64,000 bases of DNA from Streptomyces sp. NBC_01446 (GTDB lineage: Bacteria > Actinomycetota > Actinomycetes > Streptomycetales > Streptomycetaceae): NCBI RefSeq assembly GCF_026340095.1, contig NZ_JAPEPO010000001.1:7460501-7524500 (forward strand). The letters are read 5' to 3'. Below are positions 39,836 to 48,521 of this stretch, one piece after another. Both the position numbers and the translations under genes were made by a program. Position 1 is the first letter of the stretch. Each line of letters begins with the position of its first letter. The notes beneath the pieces were generated by a model, which was given only the letters and a program-made list of their open reading frames with translations, was not told where the DNA came from and searched no databases.

Positions 39836-41026
39836 TCAGGGGCGGCCGCGGCGCGCGACCTCGCCGAGCCATGCGAGGCTCGGCTTCGGGGTGCGCGTGA
39901 ACGTCTCCCGGTCCACTGCGATCAGACCGAACGTCGGCTTCCAGTGCCCCCACTCGTAGTTGTCGAGCGCGCTCCAGTGCAGATAGCCGCGTATGTCGAT
40001 GCCGTCGTCGGCCGCCGCGAAGAGGTGGCGCAGCGCTTCGCCGGTGTAGGTGACGCGGCGCTGGTCGTCGGCGGTCGCGATGCCGTTCTCGGTGACGAGG
40101 ATCGGGACGCCGCCTGTCACGTCCCAGGTGTGGCGCACCGCCATGCCGAGCGCGTCGGGCCGGTAGGCGGTGCCGACCAAAGTGTTGTCGGGGTGCGGCG
40201 GGTGCGGCTCGATGCCGTCCGTGCCGACCCACTGGCTCGAGTACGACTGGACACCGACGAAGTCGTCACCGCGCGCGGCCTCCAGGTACAGGTCCTCCCA
40301 GATGTGCTCCAGCTCGCGCCGCTTCTCCTCGGCGCCGGCGCGCGCGGCGAACGCGCGGTTGGCCACACTCCAGCCGACCGCCGCGCCGGTGCTGGCCCGC
40401 ACGATGTCGCGGACGGCGTGGTGCGCCTTGACGAGCGCGGCACCGATCTCCGGGTCCGGCGCGGGCAGCGTGGGGCGTGAGTCGTTGTCCACGGTCGGGC
40501 TCTGCCAGCTGTCGGTGGGGTGCTCCCGCATCTGTCGCTCGATGGTGAGCATCATCGCCAGCATGTTGGGCTCGTTCATGGTGACGACGTACGGCACGTC
40601 GTCGAGGATGCCGGTGACCTGCTCGACGTACGAGACGAACCGGTCGACGGCCCGCTCTCCGAGCCAGCCGCCCTCCTCGGCGAACCAGCGCGGATTCGTG
40701 AAGTGGTGCAGGGTGATCACGGGCGTGAGACCGTGCCCCAGTGCGGTGTCGATCATGCGCCGGTAGTGGGCGAGGGCGGCGCGGGAGAAGTGTCCGGGAA
40801 CCGGCTCCACACGGGCCCACTCGACACCGAAGCGGTAGGCGGTGAGTCCGGCGTCCGCGAGCAGGCGCATGTCCTCCTCGTAGCGGTGGTAGCTGTCGAC
40901 GGCGTCGCCGCTGCGCTCCATGCCGGGCATCTGGCCCTCGCGGGCCCACCAGTCGCTGTTGACGTTGTTGCCCTCGATCTGGTGCGGGGCGGTGGCGGCG
41001 CCCCAGAGGAAGGTCGACTTGTCCAT
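39836..41026 (-). CDS. GH1 family beta-glycosidase
   Basis: Retaining beta-glucosidase-type enzyme of 396 residues, cytoplasmic. It begins FLWGAATAPHQIEG, the standard GH1 opening. Acid/base Glu152 is in VVTMNEPNML and nucleophile Glu313 in ILVTENGIA; YLHWSALDNYEWGHW and FGLIAVDRET complete the active site. It is slightly shorter than typical 440-470-residue members, but all core motifs are there. AAGGACC precedes ATG. First gene of the GH1-MFS-GH78-SDR unit, divergent from a TetR gene. Confidence 0.93.
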   Translation of the reverse strand: MDKSTFLWGAATAPHQIEGNNVNSDWWAREGQMPGMERSGDAVDSYHRYEEDMRLLADAGLTAYRFGVEWARVEPVPGHFSRAALAHYRRMIDTALGHGLTPVITLHHFTNPRWFAEEGGWLGERAVDRFVSYVEQVTGILDDVPYVVTMNEPNMLAMMLTIERQMREHPTDSWQSPTVDNDSRPTLPAPDPEIGAALVKAHHAVRDIVRASTGAAVGWSVANRAFAARAGAEEKRRELEHIWEDLYLEAARGDDFVGVQSYSSQWVGTDGIEPHPPHPDNTLVGTAYRPDALGMAVRHTWDVTGGVPILVTENGIATADDQRRVTYTGEALRHLFAAADDGIDIRGYLHWSALDNYEWGHWKPTFGLIAVDRETFTRTPKPSLAWLGEVARRGRP

Positions 41027-41112
41027 GAAGTGGTCCTTGAGAAAGGGAGGAGGAAGAAGAAGGGCGGGCCTGAAGTGCCGAAGTCCAGTGCCGTGCGGGC
41101 GCCGATTGGAAT

Positions 41113-41129
41113 GTAACCACCTTGGCTAC
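41113..41129. promoter_or_regulatory. Imperfect inverted repeat, probable TetR operator
   Basis: GTAACCA and TGGCTAC, complementary at 6 of 7 positions, flank a 3-base centre. The site lies between the divergent GH1 operon and TetR gene, 87 bases from the former and 91 from the latter, in a short AT-rich patch. Confidence 0.5.
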
Positions 41130-41219
41130 TTTTCGTGCGAGATTAAACTCCCGGGCAGCGGCAGAGAGCAAGACCCTGGTACGAATCAGTGGGCACGGGT
41201 CAACGGCGCAGGAGGCATC

Positions 41220-41837
41220 ATGAGTTCGTCGAGCACCGGCACCGGCCGCCGGGGGCAGTACGCCACCACGCCGGCCCGGCGGCTGCAGATCGTCCGGGCG
41301 GCCCTGGCGAGCTTCGCCGAGCACGGCTTCGAGCGGGCCTCGCTGCGCGACATCGCCGCCCGCGCCGGGGTCACGCACGCCGCGCTGCTGCGCCATTTCG
41401 CGGGCAAGGAGGAACTGCTCCTCGCCGCCCTCACGCAGCGTGAGGCGGACGAGGAGGAGCAGGCTGCCCGGATCATTGCCTTGGGGACAGCCGGTCCCGC
41501 GGTGCTCAGCGCGGTCCTCGCCGACGAGTTTGCCGACCCGGACTACCAGCGCAACTGGATGGCGCTTGCCGTCGCCGCGACCAGCCCCGACCACCCGGCA
41601 CACGACTTCTTCGCCAAGCGGCGCGAGCGGATGCGCACCCGGTTCCGCACCAGCAGTCTGCGCACGGCGTACGACAGCCCCGAGGTGACCGCGGACGAGA
41701 AGGTGGTGATGGTGCTCGCGATGATGGACGGGTTGCGGATCCAGACCCTGCTCGACCCGTCACAGGACGCGCTGCGCCTGCTGGAGATCTTCATGCGGGC
41801 GGTGATCGGGCCCGAGCCCGAAGAAGACGACGCCTGA
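41220..41837 (+). CDS. TetR-family regulator
   Basis: Repressor of 205 residues. The DNA-binding domain is LQIVRAALASFAEHGFERAS, then LRDIAARAGVTHAALLRHFAGKEEL; the C-terminal domain of about 140 residues would bind an inducer. GGAGG just before ATG at 41220 fixes the start. It is divergent from the GH1-MFS-GH78-SDR unit and likely represses it. It is related to the tail-to-tail neighbour at 41840; their two stop codons lie inside one 12-base palindrome, CCTGACGTCAGG (41833-41844). Confidence 0.9.
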   Translation: MSSSSTGTGRRGQYATTPARRLQIVRAALASFAEHGFERASLRDIAARAGVTHAALLRHFAGKEELLLAALTQREADEEEQAARIIALGTAGPAVLSAVLADEFADPDYQRNWMALAVAATSPDHPAHDFFAKRRERMRTRFRTSSLRTAYDSPEVTADEKVVMVLAMMDGLRIQTLLDPSQDALRLLEIFMRAVIGPEPEEDDA

Positions 41838-41839
41838 CG

Positions 41840-42466
41840 TCAGGAGGCGGTATGTGCCCCGTCCTCCTGAGCGCCCTCGGGAAACACCAGTCGCATGAAA
41901 GCCAGCATCGGCCCGACGATGTCGAGGTCCTGGTCGAGCAGCCACTGCAACTGCAGGCCGTTCAGCACGGCTTGGAGCAGGGTGGCCGCGTGATCGGGGT
42001 CGAGGCCTTCGTGCAGTGCGCCGTGGTCGGCCTGGCCCCGCATGCCCTGGGTGTAGCTCTCGCGGCTCTTGTCGTAGCGCTGGACGAAGTAGGCGTGTGC
42101 CGGATGCTCCGGGCGTGAGGCGGCCGCCGCCAGCTCGATCCACAGGCGCATCAACTCGGGGGCCTTTTGGTGATGGCGCAACAACGTGCCGAGATAGGGC
42201 GCGAGTTCATCCATGCCCGAGACGTTCGTCATGCCGAGCTGCCACTCCGCCTCGTCGCGCTCGGCGAGCACGGCCGCGAGCAGCTCGTCCTTGCTGCGGA
42301 AGTGGTGCAGCAGCCCGGCATGGGTGATGCCGGCCCGCACGGCGATGTCCCGGAGCGACGCCTTCGTGAACCCGTTCTCGGCGAAGCTGTCGCGCGCCGC
42401 CCGGACGATCTCCGCCCGCCGCGCCGCCGACTTCGCGTACGGGCCTCGGGGCTTGGGCTCCGTCAC
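41840..42466 (-). CDS. TetR-family regulator
   Basis: Repressor of 208 residues, related to the convergent TetR at 41220: the two share the GF-x-(R/K)AS-LRDIA-RAG-TH-LL-HF-KeEL helix-turn-helix pattern. The ligand domain ends LDQDLDIVGPMLAFMRLVF. GTG start at 42466. It lies downstream of the GH43/GH42 group on the same strand but is separated from it by a broken hydrolase gene. Probably a sugar- or aglycone-responsive regulator of part of the locus. Confidence 0.9.
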   Translation of the reverse strand: MTEPKPRGPYAKSAARRAEIVRAARDSFAENGFTKASLRDIAVRAGITHAGLLHHFRSKDELLAAVLAERDEAEWQLGMTNVSGMDELAPYLGTLLRHHQKAPELMRLWIELAAAASRPEHPAHAYFVQRYDKSRESYTQGMRGQADHGALHEGLDPDHAATLLQAVLNGLQLQWLLDQDLDIVGPMLAFMRLVFPEGAQEDGAHTAS

Positions 42467-42550
42467 TGTGTGCTACCTCTCCCTGCTCGCCCACCCCGAA
42501 AACCTTCCAAGGGTCGGCATTTGGCCGCCTGCAGGGAGTCTGAACGGTGG

Positions 42551-43188
42551 TCATCGAGAGCGCAAGGTACCCGCCTCGGTGTCGTCGGGCAGCCGGGACA
42601 GACGCACCGCCATATAGGGACGACCCGGGAGCTGTACGCGGACGCTGGTGCTCTCCGTCACGCCGACGCGGTCGCGGGGGAGCCAGGAAAGGGATACAAC
42701 TCCGACTCGTCCGTGTTGTACGCGTACGCCTCGGGCAGCAGACACATCCGCACCTTGTTGAAGCCGCTGGAGGCCAGGGTGCGCCGGGTCGCGGTCCGTA
42801 GGTGTTCCGCCTGGTGCGTCCAGGCGTACGCGGTGGTGCCGAGCGGCACGTACCGCGTGCCGTCGGCGTACGCGAAGTGATGCCGGTCGGCCACCCGCAC
42901 CGGTCCGTGGCGTTCCGGCGTCGGCGGCCCGACCGCGAACCGACCGGAGACCCCGTCGAGCGACCGTGCCGTGGAGGACGTGACGAAGGTCCACGGGCCC
43001 TCGGCGTCGGGCATGAACCGGATCCGGTACGTTCCGTCGCCGTCGTAGAAGCCACCCGCGCGCACCTCGCGCCGCCCGTCGCTGAACACCGCGGCGAGTT
43101 CGACATCGGTGAACGGATTGCCGTGGGAGGGGCCGTCGAGCTCGATCTCGAACTCGTCCCACTGAGCGCAGTGTTCGTCGTGACGCAT
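42551..43188 (-). pseudogene. DUF5060-type glycoside hydrolase with large internal deletion
   Basis: The first 176 residues hold an N-terminal DUF5060 beta domain (EFEIELDGPSHGNPFTDVEL, FYDGDGTYRIRFMPDAEGPW) and the first strand and helix of a TIM barrel (FAYADGTRYVPLGTTAYAWT, GFNKVRMCLLPEAYAYN). The frame then breaks at about 42660. A short piece in another frame, SVRVQLPGRPYMAVRLSRL, ending at 42551, looks like the last strands of the same kind of protein. Some 300 residues in between, including the catalytic acids, are gone. It follows GH43 by 42 bases in the operon. Confidence 0.7.
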
Positions 43189-43230
43189 AGGAGCCTTACG
43201 GTCGAACAGCGGTGCGGCGGGCGAGCGCGA

Positions 43231-44979
43231 TCACTCCACGGGCACGGTCTCCCCGGGCGTGATGCCCCCTTCACCGAAGGCGTCCACCGCCACCCAGTAC
43301 GTCGCGTCGGCGTTGAGCGAGCGCAGGTCGAGCGACGTCCGCTCGTGCACCAGCCAGCTGTGGTACAGCTTCTCCGGATCGCGGCCGTACCGGACGTTGT
43401 AGCCGGTGGCCCCGGCGACGGCGTCCCACTCGACCGCGGCGGTGCGGCCGTCGATCCGGCGGGCCCGAGCGCTCACCGCGTGCGGAGCCGCGCCGTCGCC
43501 CGTGCCGAAGACCCGGACACCGCTCAGCGCAAAGACGCCGCCGAACGGCATGCGACCGCCGGTGACCCGGACGAACCGGGCCCGCAACGGTGTGTCGAGT
43601 AGGAGGAAGGCGTGCGGGGCATCGGTGTCCGTGCCCCGGGAATCGCGCACGACGGTCCACTGTCGCCCGTCCTCGGAGACCTCCACCGCGGTCTGCGCAG
43701 GCTCATGGGTGGGGAAGATGCCGCGCCAGATGTGACGGTTCCAGTCCGCTCCCTCGGGGACGTCGGGGGCGCTGTCGCCCAGCTGGTGATCGGCCAGGTT
43801 GACCTGGAGCGCGTGCACCGTCTTGCTCTCGCCGAGGTCGAGGGTCAGCGACTCGCCCCGTGCCCGCGTCCCGGCCGCCCACCAGGTGCGGATGTCCTCG
43901 TTCACGGAATGCTCCGGACCGTGGCCGGGCGCCGAGGACGAGGCGACGGCATCCGCCTTGTACGACAGCAGCATCCAGGGCGGCGGCGTCCACGCGTCGA
44001 ACGGCCCGTCCGGAACGGCCATCGGGTAGTCGGCGAAGTTCTGGTTGCAGAACAGCACGCCGTCGTCGTCGAAGCCGGCGGGGAAGATCCCGACGCGCCG
44101 CTCGAAGTCGTCGTTCACCGAGATCCGCATGGTCGACGTGTGCCACCAGTTGCCGTGCCGATCCTGGAACGTGCTGCCGTGTCCCGCCCCGGTGATGAAG
44201 CCGCCCGGCTTCGAGGAGAAGGGACTGTCGAGGGAGTACGTGAACGGGCCCAGCGGGGACGGCGCCGTGTAGTAGCCGTCGGCGTAGGTGTTGAACTGCG
44301 TGGCGGGCGCCGCGTACTGCAGGTAGTAGGTGCCATCGTGCTTGGTCATCCACGCGCCCTCGATATACGGCTTGCCCTGGAGCCGGACGAGGGCGGCATC
44401 CTGGTCCGGGTGGGCCGGAGTGGAGAGGTAGTCCTCACCGACCTGCTCCCAGCCGTGAGTCGAGACATCGGACCGGAACAGGGGCGTCGGCTCGCCGATC
44501 TGCTCGAAGGCCGCCGACAACCGCACCCCGTAGAGGGGCGTCTTGTTGTCGCACCCCCAGTAGAGGTAGACGTCGCCGTCGTCGTCCTGGAAGAGGTTCG
44601 GGTCCCAGAAGGGGAAGGTGCCGGGCGTGACTTCGGTGAAGTCGTCGGCGAGCGGGTCGATGCTGCGGAAGAAGGGGCAGTTGTCCGTCTTCCTCGACGC
44701 GCTGATGTACAGCGCCCCGTCGACCTCCCGGACGTCCGGCGCGTAGTCGAGGGCGGGCAGCTTCGAGGTGGGGCGGTACTCCCACTCCACGAGGTCGGCC
44801 GAGTGCCAGAAGCCCGCCGACATCGAGACGAACATGTAGAAGCGGCCCTGGAACAGAACGATGGAGGGGTCCGCTGCTTCCCGGTGTACGGACCGACGCG
44901 TGCCGTCGCCCATGCGGATGTCCTGGTAGCGGTAGGGGAGATCGAGGGGATTGCAGAGCACGCGCTGGGCAGAGCGCAT
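43231..44979 (-). CDS. GH43 glycosidase with discoidin and fibronectin-III domains
   Basis: Beta-xylosidase or alpha-L-arabinofuranosidase type enzyme of 582 residues without signal peptide. The five-bladed propeller (about 20-330) carries the three catalytic acids: Asp38 (EAADPSIV), Asp126 (PFWDPNLF) and Glu207 (PYIEGAWMTK). Residues ~340-485 form an F5/8-type (discoidin-like) carbohydrate-binding domain and ~490-582 a fibronectin type III domain. GGAGACC precedes ATG. It lies 52 bases after GH42 on the same strand. Confidence 0.9.
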   Translation of the reverse strand: MRSAQRVLCNPLDLPYRYQDIRMGDGTRRSVHREAADPSIVLFQGRFYMFVSMSAGFWHSADLVEWEYRPTSKLPALDYAPDVREVDGALYISASRKTDNCPFFRSIDPLADDFTEVTPGTFPFWDPNLFQDDDGDVYLYWGCDNKTPLYGVRLSAAFEQIGEPTPLFRSDVSTHGWEQVGEDYLSTPAHPDQDAALVRLQGKPYIEGAWMTKHDGTYYLQYAAPATQFNTYADGYYTAPSPLGPFTYSLDSPFSSKPGGFITGAGHGSTFQDRHGNWWHTSTMRISVNDDFERRVGIFPAGFDDDGVLFCNQNFADYPMAVPDGPFDAWTPPPWMLLSYKADAVASSSAPGHGPEHSVNEDIRTWWAAGTRARGESLTLDLGESKTVHALQVNLADHQLGDSAPDVPEGADWNRHIWRGIFPTHEPAQTAVEVSEDGRQWTVVRDSRGTDTDAPHAFLLLDTPLRARFVRVTGGRMPFGGVFALSGVRVFGTGDGAAPHAVSARARRIDGRTAAVEWDAVAGATGYNVRYGRDPEKLYHSWLVHERTSLDLRSLNADATYWVAVDAFGEGGITPGETVPVE

Positions 44980-45031
44980 CGAGAGGTCTCCTGCAGTGAG
45001 TGACAGTGGACAGTGAGTGCGGCGGGCCGGG

Positions 45032-47098
45032 TCAGTCGCGGTCGGTGAACACCTTCACGTCCCATGGGCCGAGCTCGACCGACTGGCCGGCCTCGTAGGA
45101 GACGTGGGCGAGGACGTCCTGCGCGGCATCGGGAAGTGGAACGGACACCGGGTCCCACGACCAGTTGTGCAGGAAGCGGACGCGGCGGCCGTCACGTGCG
45201 GTGGCCGAGGACGCCGTGACACTCGGGTGGGGGCGGCCCCCGATGCCGTCTGGCGCTGCCCAGTTGAACAGGGCCTCGCCGAAGGCGGGGTCGGGCACCG
45301 TGCCGACGTACGTGATGCGCCCGGCGCCGTGCTGTCGGGTGGTGGCGGCGGGCCAGCGCCCGAGGTGCGGGTCGTCGTAGGCGGCCAGCACGTCCGCCCC
45401 GTCCGGGACGAGGGCATCCGTCCAGTGCAGGGCCCGAGCTCCGGGCGGCAGCGGGAGTTCGGCGCTGCCGTGCACTTCAACTGGCGTGTCCAGATTGGTG
45501 AATTCGTCGTACGAGACTCCCGCGGCCCCGGACAGCCGGGCCGGCTGGACGTCGGTGCGGGCCCGCGCCTGGGGGTCCGCGTAACCGGTGCGCGGGCCGA
45601 TCACCAGATGCCCGCCGGAGTGCGCGTAGGCGAGCAGCCGGTCGAGGGTCGCGTCGTCCGCGGCGTAGTAGGCCGGGACGACGAGCAGCGGGGGCAGGTC
45701 GACAGTGCCGAGCTGGTCGGGATGGACCAGGCGGGCCTGCAGACCCGCGTCGAACGCGCCGCGGTAGAAGGCGTCGAAGACGGTCTCGTACGAGCGCTGG
45801 TCCGGCGCGCCGCCCGGCTTGGCCAGTGCGGGCTTGGCCTGCAGCGCCCACTTGCTGGGCAATGAGAATAGGAACGCGACGTCCGCGTCCGGGGTGAGGG
45901 AGGCGACCAGTTCGCCGGCCGACTCCAACTCGGCGCCCAGTGAGGCCAGTTCGCGGTAGATGCGGCCCGGCCGGCCGCTGTGCGGGAGGATGCCGCCCAC
46001 GTAGGTCTCGGTGCCGAAGTGCAGGGTGTGCCAGTGCCAGTACTCGATCATCGAGGCGCCCCGCGCGATCAGGGCCCAGGCCGCTTGGCGCCACTGGCCG
46101 TCGTAGGCGGACTGGTTGCGCCAGGAGGGGCCGACGCTCTGGGCGTTGGTCTCGGTGACCAGGAACGGTTCCTGTCGGGAGGCGAAGATGCGGTCGGCGA
46201 TGCGGTAGAGGGCCCACGTTCCGTCGTTGGACATCGTGGCCTCGTGCGAGGGGCGCGTGTCCGGTAGCGCGAGGGAGTCCTGCATCGCGTAGTACGGGTT
46301 GCCCGCGGCGACGTCGAGGCCGCGGGTGAGTGCGTCGTCCTCGATTCCGGGGCGGTCGTAGGCGATGCACGTGGTGACGAACTGCTCGGGGCTCGCGTAC
46401 TCGCGTACGATCCCGGCCTGCCAGTCGATGAACTCGGTGGTGAGCTCGGCCTGGAAGCGGCGCCAGGCCAGGTCGTACTGCGGCTGGCTGTTGCCGTCGG
46501 GCCTCCACAGGTCGGCCCACGTCGACAGGCGGTGCGACCAATAGGTCAGGCCCCACTCGCGGTTGAGGGTCTCCACGTCGCCGTACGTGTGGCGCAGATG
46601 GTCGACGAAACGCTGGAAGACGCCGTGGTTGTGGAACAGCTCCAGGCCGGGCTCGTTGTCGACCTGGAACCCGATGACGGCGGGGTGATCGGCGTACCGG
46701 GCCACGATCTTGCGGATGACGCGCTCGGCGTGGAAGCGGAACGCCGGGTGGGTGTAGTCCACTTCCTGCCGCGAGCCCCAGCCGATGCGCTCTCCGGTGC
46801 CTCGCTCCCCGGCGATCTCGGGGTACTGGCGGGCGAGCCACGGGGGTATCGCGTAGGTCGGGGTGCCGAGGACGACGGCCATGCCGCGTTCGTGTGCGGC
46901 GTCCAACACCGGCTCGAGCCAGTCGAGTTCGAAGTGTCCGTTGTCGGGCTCCCAGGTCGACCACACCGACTCGCCGACGCGGATGAGGTTGAAGTGGGCC
47001 TCGGCCATGAGGTCGAGGTCGTCCTTCAGGCGTTCGTAGGGCTGGTACTCGTGGTAGTAGGCGGCGCCGAACAGGACCCTGTCGGGTGGCTGGAACAT
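45032..47098 (-). CDS. GH42 beta-galactosidase
   Basis: Retaining beta-galactosidase (or alpha-L-arabinopyranosidase) of 688 residues, cytoplasmic. N-terminal TIM barrel: FGAAYYHEYQPYERLKDDLD at the start, acid/base Glu149 in GFQVDNEPGLELF and nucleophile Glu316 in FLVTETNAQS. The trimerisation domain (LLVVPAYYAADDATLDRLLA) and C-terminal beta domain follow, so it is full length. ATG at 47098 has GAAGGAA upstream. It lies 116 bases after lacI-type regulator and 52 before GH43. Confidence 0.93.
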   Translation of the reverse strand: MFQPPDRVLFGAAYYHEYQPYERLKDDLDLMAEAHFNLIRVGESVWSTWEPDNGHFELDWLEPVLDAAHERGMAVVLGTPTYAIPPWLARQYPEIAGERGTGERIGWGSRQEVDYTHPAFRFHAERVIRKIVARYADHPAVIGFQVDNEPGLELFHNHGVFQRFVDHLRHTYGDVETLNREWGLTYWSHRLSTWADLWRPDGNSQPQYDLAWRRFQAELTTEFIDWQAGIVREYASPEQFVTTCIAYDRPGIEDDALTRGLDVAAGNPYYAMQDSLALPDTRPSHEATMSNDGTWALYRIADRIFASRQEPFLVTETNAQSVGPSWRNQSAYDGQWRQAAWALIARGASMIEYWHWHTLHFGTETYVGGILPHSGRPGRIYRELASLGAELESAGELVASLTPDADVAFLFSLPSKWALQAKPALAKPGGAPDQRSYETVFDAFYRGAFDAGLQARLVHPDQLGTVDLPPLLVVPAYYAADDATLDRLLAYAHSGGHLVIGPRTGYADPQARARTDVQPARLSGAAGVSYDEFTNLDTPVEVHGSAELPLPPGARALHWTDALVPDGADVLAAYDDPHLGRWPAATTRQHGAGRITYVGTVPDPAFGEALFNWAAPDGIGGRPHPSVTASSATARDGRRVRFLHNWSWDPVSVPLPDAAQDVLAHVSYEAGQSVELGPWDVKVFTDRD

Positions 47099-47214
47099 GA
47101 CTTTCCTTCGTATCGGATGGTGCCCTGGCGTGTAACGGCATGCCACCGAAGCCCCCGGCAGCGGCAGGGGCTTCGACAGGCGGTGGGTGGTGGTGGGCCT
47201 CGCGGCTGCCCGGA

Positions 47215-48243
47215 TCAGTCGCGCGGGGGCCGGGTGGAGTCTCGTACGACCAACTGCGTGGCCAGTTCCACGTGGTGGGAGTCGATCTTCTCCTCGGCGG
47301 CCATCTGGAGGGCGGTGCGCAGAGCCACGGCGCCCATCTCGCGGACGGGGCCGTGGATCGTGGTCAGCGGCGGGGACGTCACCTCGGCGAGGGGCGTGTT
47401 GTCGAAACCGACGACGCTCAGGTCCTCCGGCACGCGCAGCCCGCGCCGCCGGGCGGCCTCGATGACCCCGGCGGCCAGTTCGTCGGAGGCGGCGAACACC
47501 GCGGTGGGCGCGGGGTCCTGCGCCAGCAGCCGTCCCCCGTGCTCCACGCCCTCGGCGGCGTGGAACGTGCCGGCGTGCCGGACCAGTTCGGGTGCCACCG
47601 GCGCACCGGCCGCCTCCATCGCGCTGCGGAAGCCGTGCAGCCGTGCCTGATTGGAGCCGGCGCGCTCGGTGCCGCCGAGGTAGGCGATACGGCGGTGGCC
47701 CAGGGAGAGGAGATGTGCGGCCGCGGTGTGGCCGCCGGAGAAATTGGTGACGCCGACGCTGACGATCGAGTGGTCGGGCAGCACCTCCGGGTCGAGCAGC
47801 ACCAGCGGCATCCGGTACCGGGCGAGGGCCTCACGGGCCGGTGTCGGCAAGGAGTTCGCCGTAACGGCGATGACGGCGCGTCGTCCCGCGGCGGCGAGGC
47901 CGCGGGCCCAGGCGATGGCATCGGTCGTCGGATCGTGGTCGCCGCGCCGGCCCACCACCACGGCGATGCCCTCACGGGCCCCGGCGTCCACCACGCTCTG
48001 GATGATCTCGGTGTGGTAGATGCTCAGCCGCTCGAAACCGAAGAACAGCTCCACGGTGGGATGCGAGCGCAGATCGTCCCTATAGCCGCCGTAGTTGTGG
48101 TCCCGCAGGAGATCCAGGACCTTGTCGCGCGTCTCCTTGGCCACGTCGGGGCGGCCGTTGATGACCTTGGAGACGGTGGCGACCGAGACGCCGGCGGACT
48201 CGGCGACCTGCGCAAGGGTGACGCGTTGGGGCTCGGATGCCAT
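47215..48243 (-). CDS. LacI-family regulator
   Basis: Sugar-responsive repressor of 342 residues. Helix-turn-helix VTLAQVAESAGVSVATVSKV with hinge helix NGRPDVAKETRDKVLDLL, then a periplasmic-binding-protein-like sensor domain (GVTNFSGGHTAAAHLLSLGH, VFAASDELAAGV, VVGFDNTPLAEVTSPPLTTI). ATG at 48243 gives a normal length. It is divergent from the sugar ABC importer and probably controls that operon and its own GH42-GH43 group through the operators at 48301 and 48347-48432. Confidence 0.92.
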   Translation of the reverse strand: MASEPQRVTLAQVAESAGVSVATVSKVINGRPDVAKETRDKVLDLLRDHNYGGYRDDLRSHPTVELFFGFERLSIYHTEIIQSVVDAGAREGIAVVVGRRGDHDPTTDAIAWARGLAAAGRRAVIAVTANSLPTPAREALARYRMPLVLLDPEVLPDHSIVSVGVTNFSGGHTAAAHLLSLGHRRIAYLGGTERAGSNQARLHGFRSAMEAAGAPVAPELVRHAGTFHAAEGVEHGGRLLAQDPAPTAVFAASDELAAGVIEAARRRGLRVPEDLSVVGFDNTPLAEVTSPPLTTIHGPVREMGAVALRTALQMAAEEKIDSHHVELATQLVVRDSTRPPRD

Positions 48244-48300
48244 AGCTCTCCCAGGGGCAAGTGGCGGGTCAGCGGCCCGCGTTGCGCAGCACCGTAGCAC

Positions 48301-48314
48301 CGAAAATATTTTCG
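48301..48314. promoter_or_regulatory. LacI-type operator palindrome
   Basis: CGAAAATATTTTCG is a perfect 14-base palindrome with the CG...CG ends and A/T core typical of actinobacterial LacI operators. It lies 58 bases upstream of the LacI start, on the side facing the ABC operon. Confidence 0.7.
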
Positions 48315-48346
48315 TTAACCCTCCAGGTCAAGACCGTTGCTGCACT

Positions 48347-48432
48347 GGAAAATTAACCATGCGGAAGGGATTGACGGACGGGTGGTGCGGTTCTAGCGTT
48401 CACCGCCAGCGCGACCGGCAGAAAATTATTTC
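48347..48432 (+). promoter_or_regulatory. ABC operon promoter with flanking operator-like sites
   Basis: TTGACG (48371-48376) and TAGCGT (48394-48399) are separated by exactly 17 bases, a good sigma-70-type promoter. Upstream of the -35 lies GGAAAATTAACC (48347-48358) and just after the expected start site lies GAAAATTATTTC (48421-48432); both resemble the LacI-type palindrome at 48301. This fits repression by blocking or looping. Confidence 0.6.
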
Positions 48433-48521
48433 GAGCACCAAGGTCACTTCTTTTCGGACCTCTGTGGCCGGCGGTTCTTCGCGCGACGTCTTCGCCACTC
48501 ACTCAAAGGGACAGACCCAAA

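Noticed and set aside
43612..45003. 463-codon plus-strand open frame opposite GH43
   Set aside because: Antisense shadow of a gene with clear GH43, discoidin and fibronectin domains.
45477..47141. Long minus-strand open frame (554 codons) inside the GH42 gene
   Set aside because: It is a shifted-frame shadow: extreme Arg/Pro content and no family features, while the overlapping frame encodes a complete GH42 enzyme.
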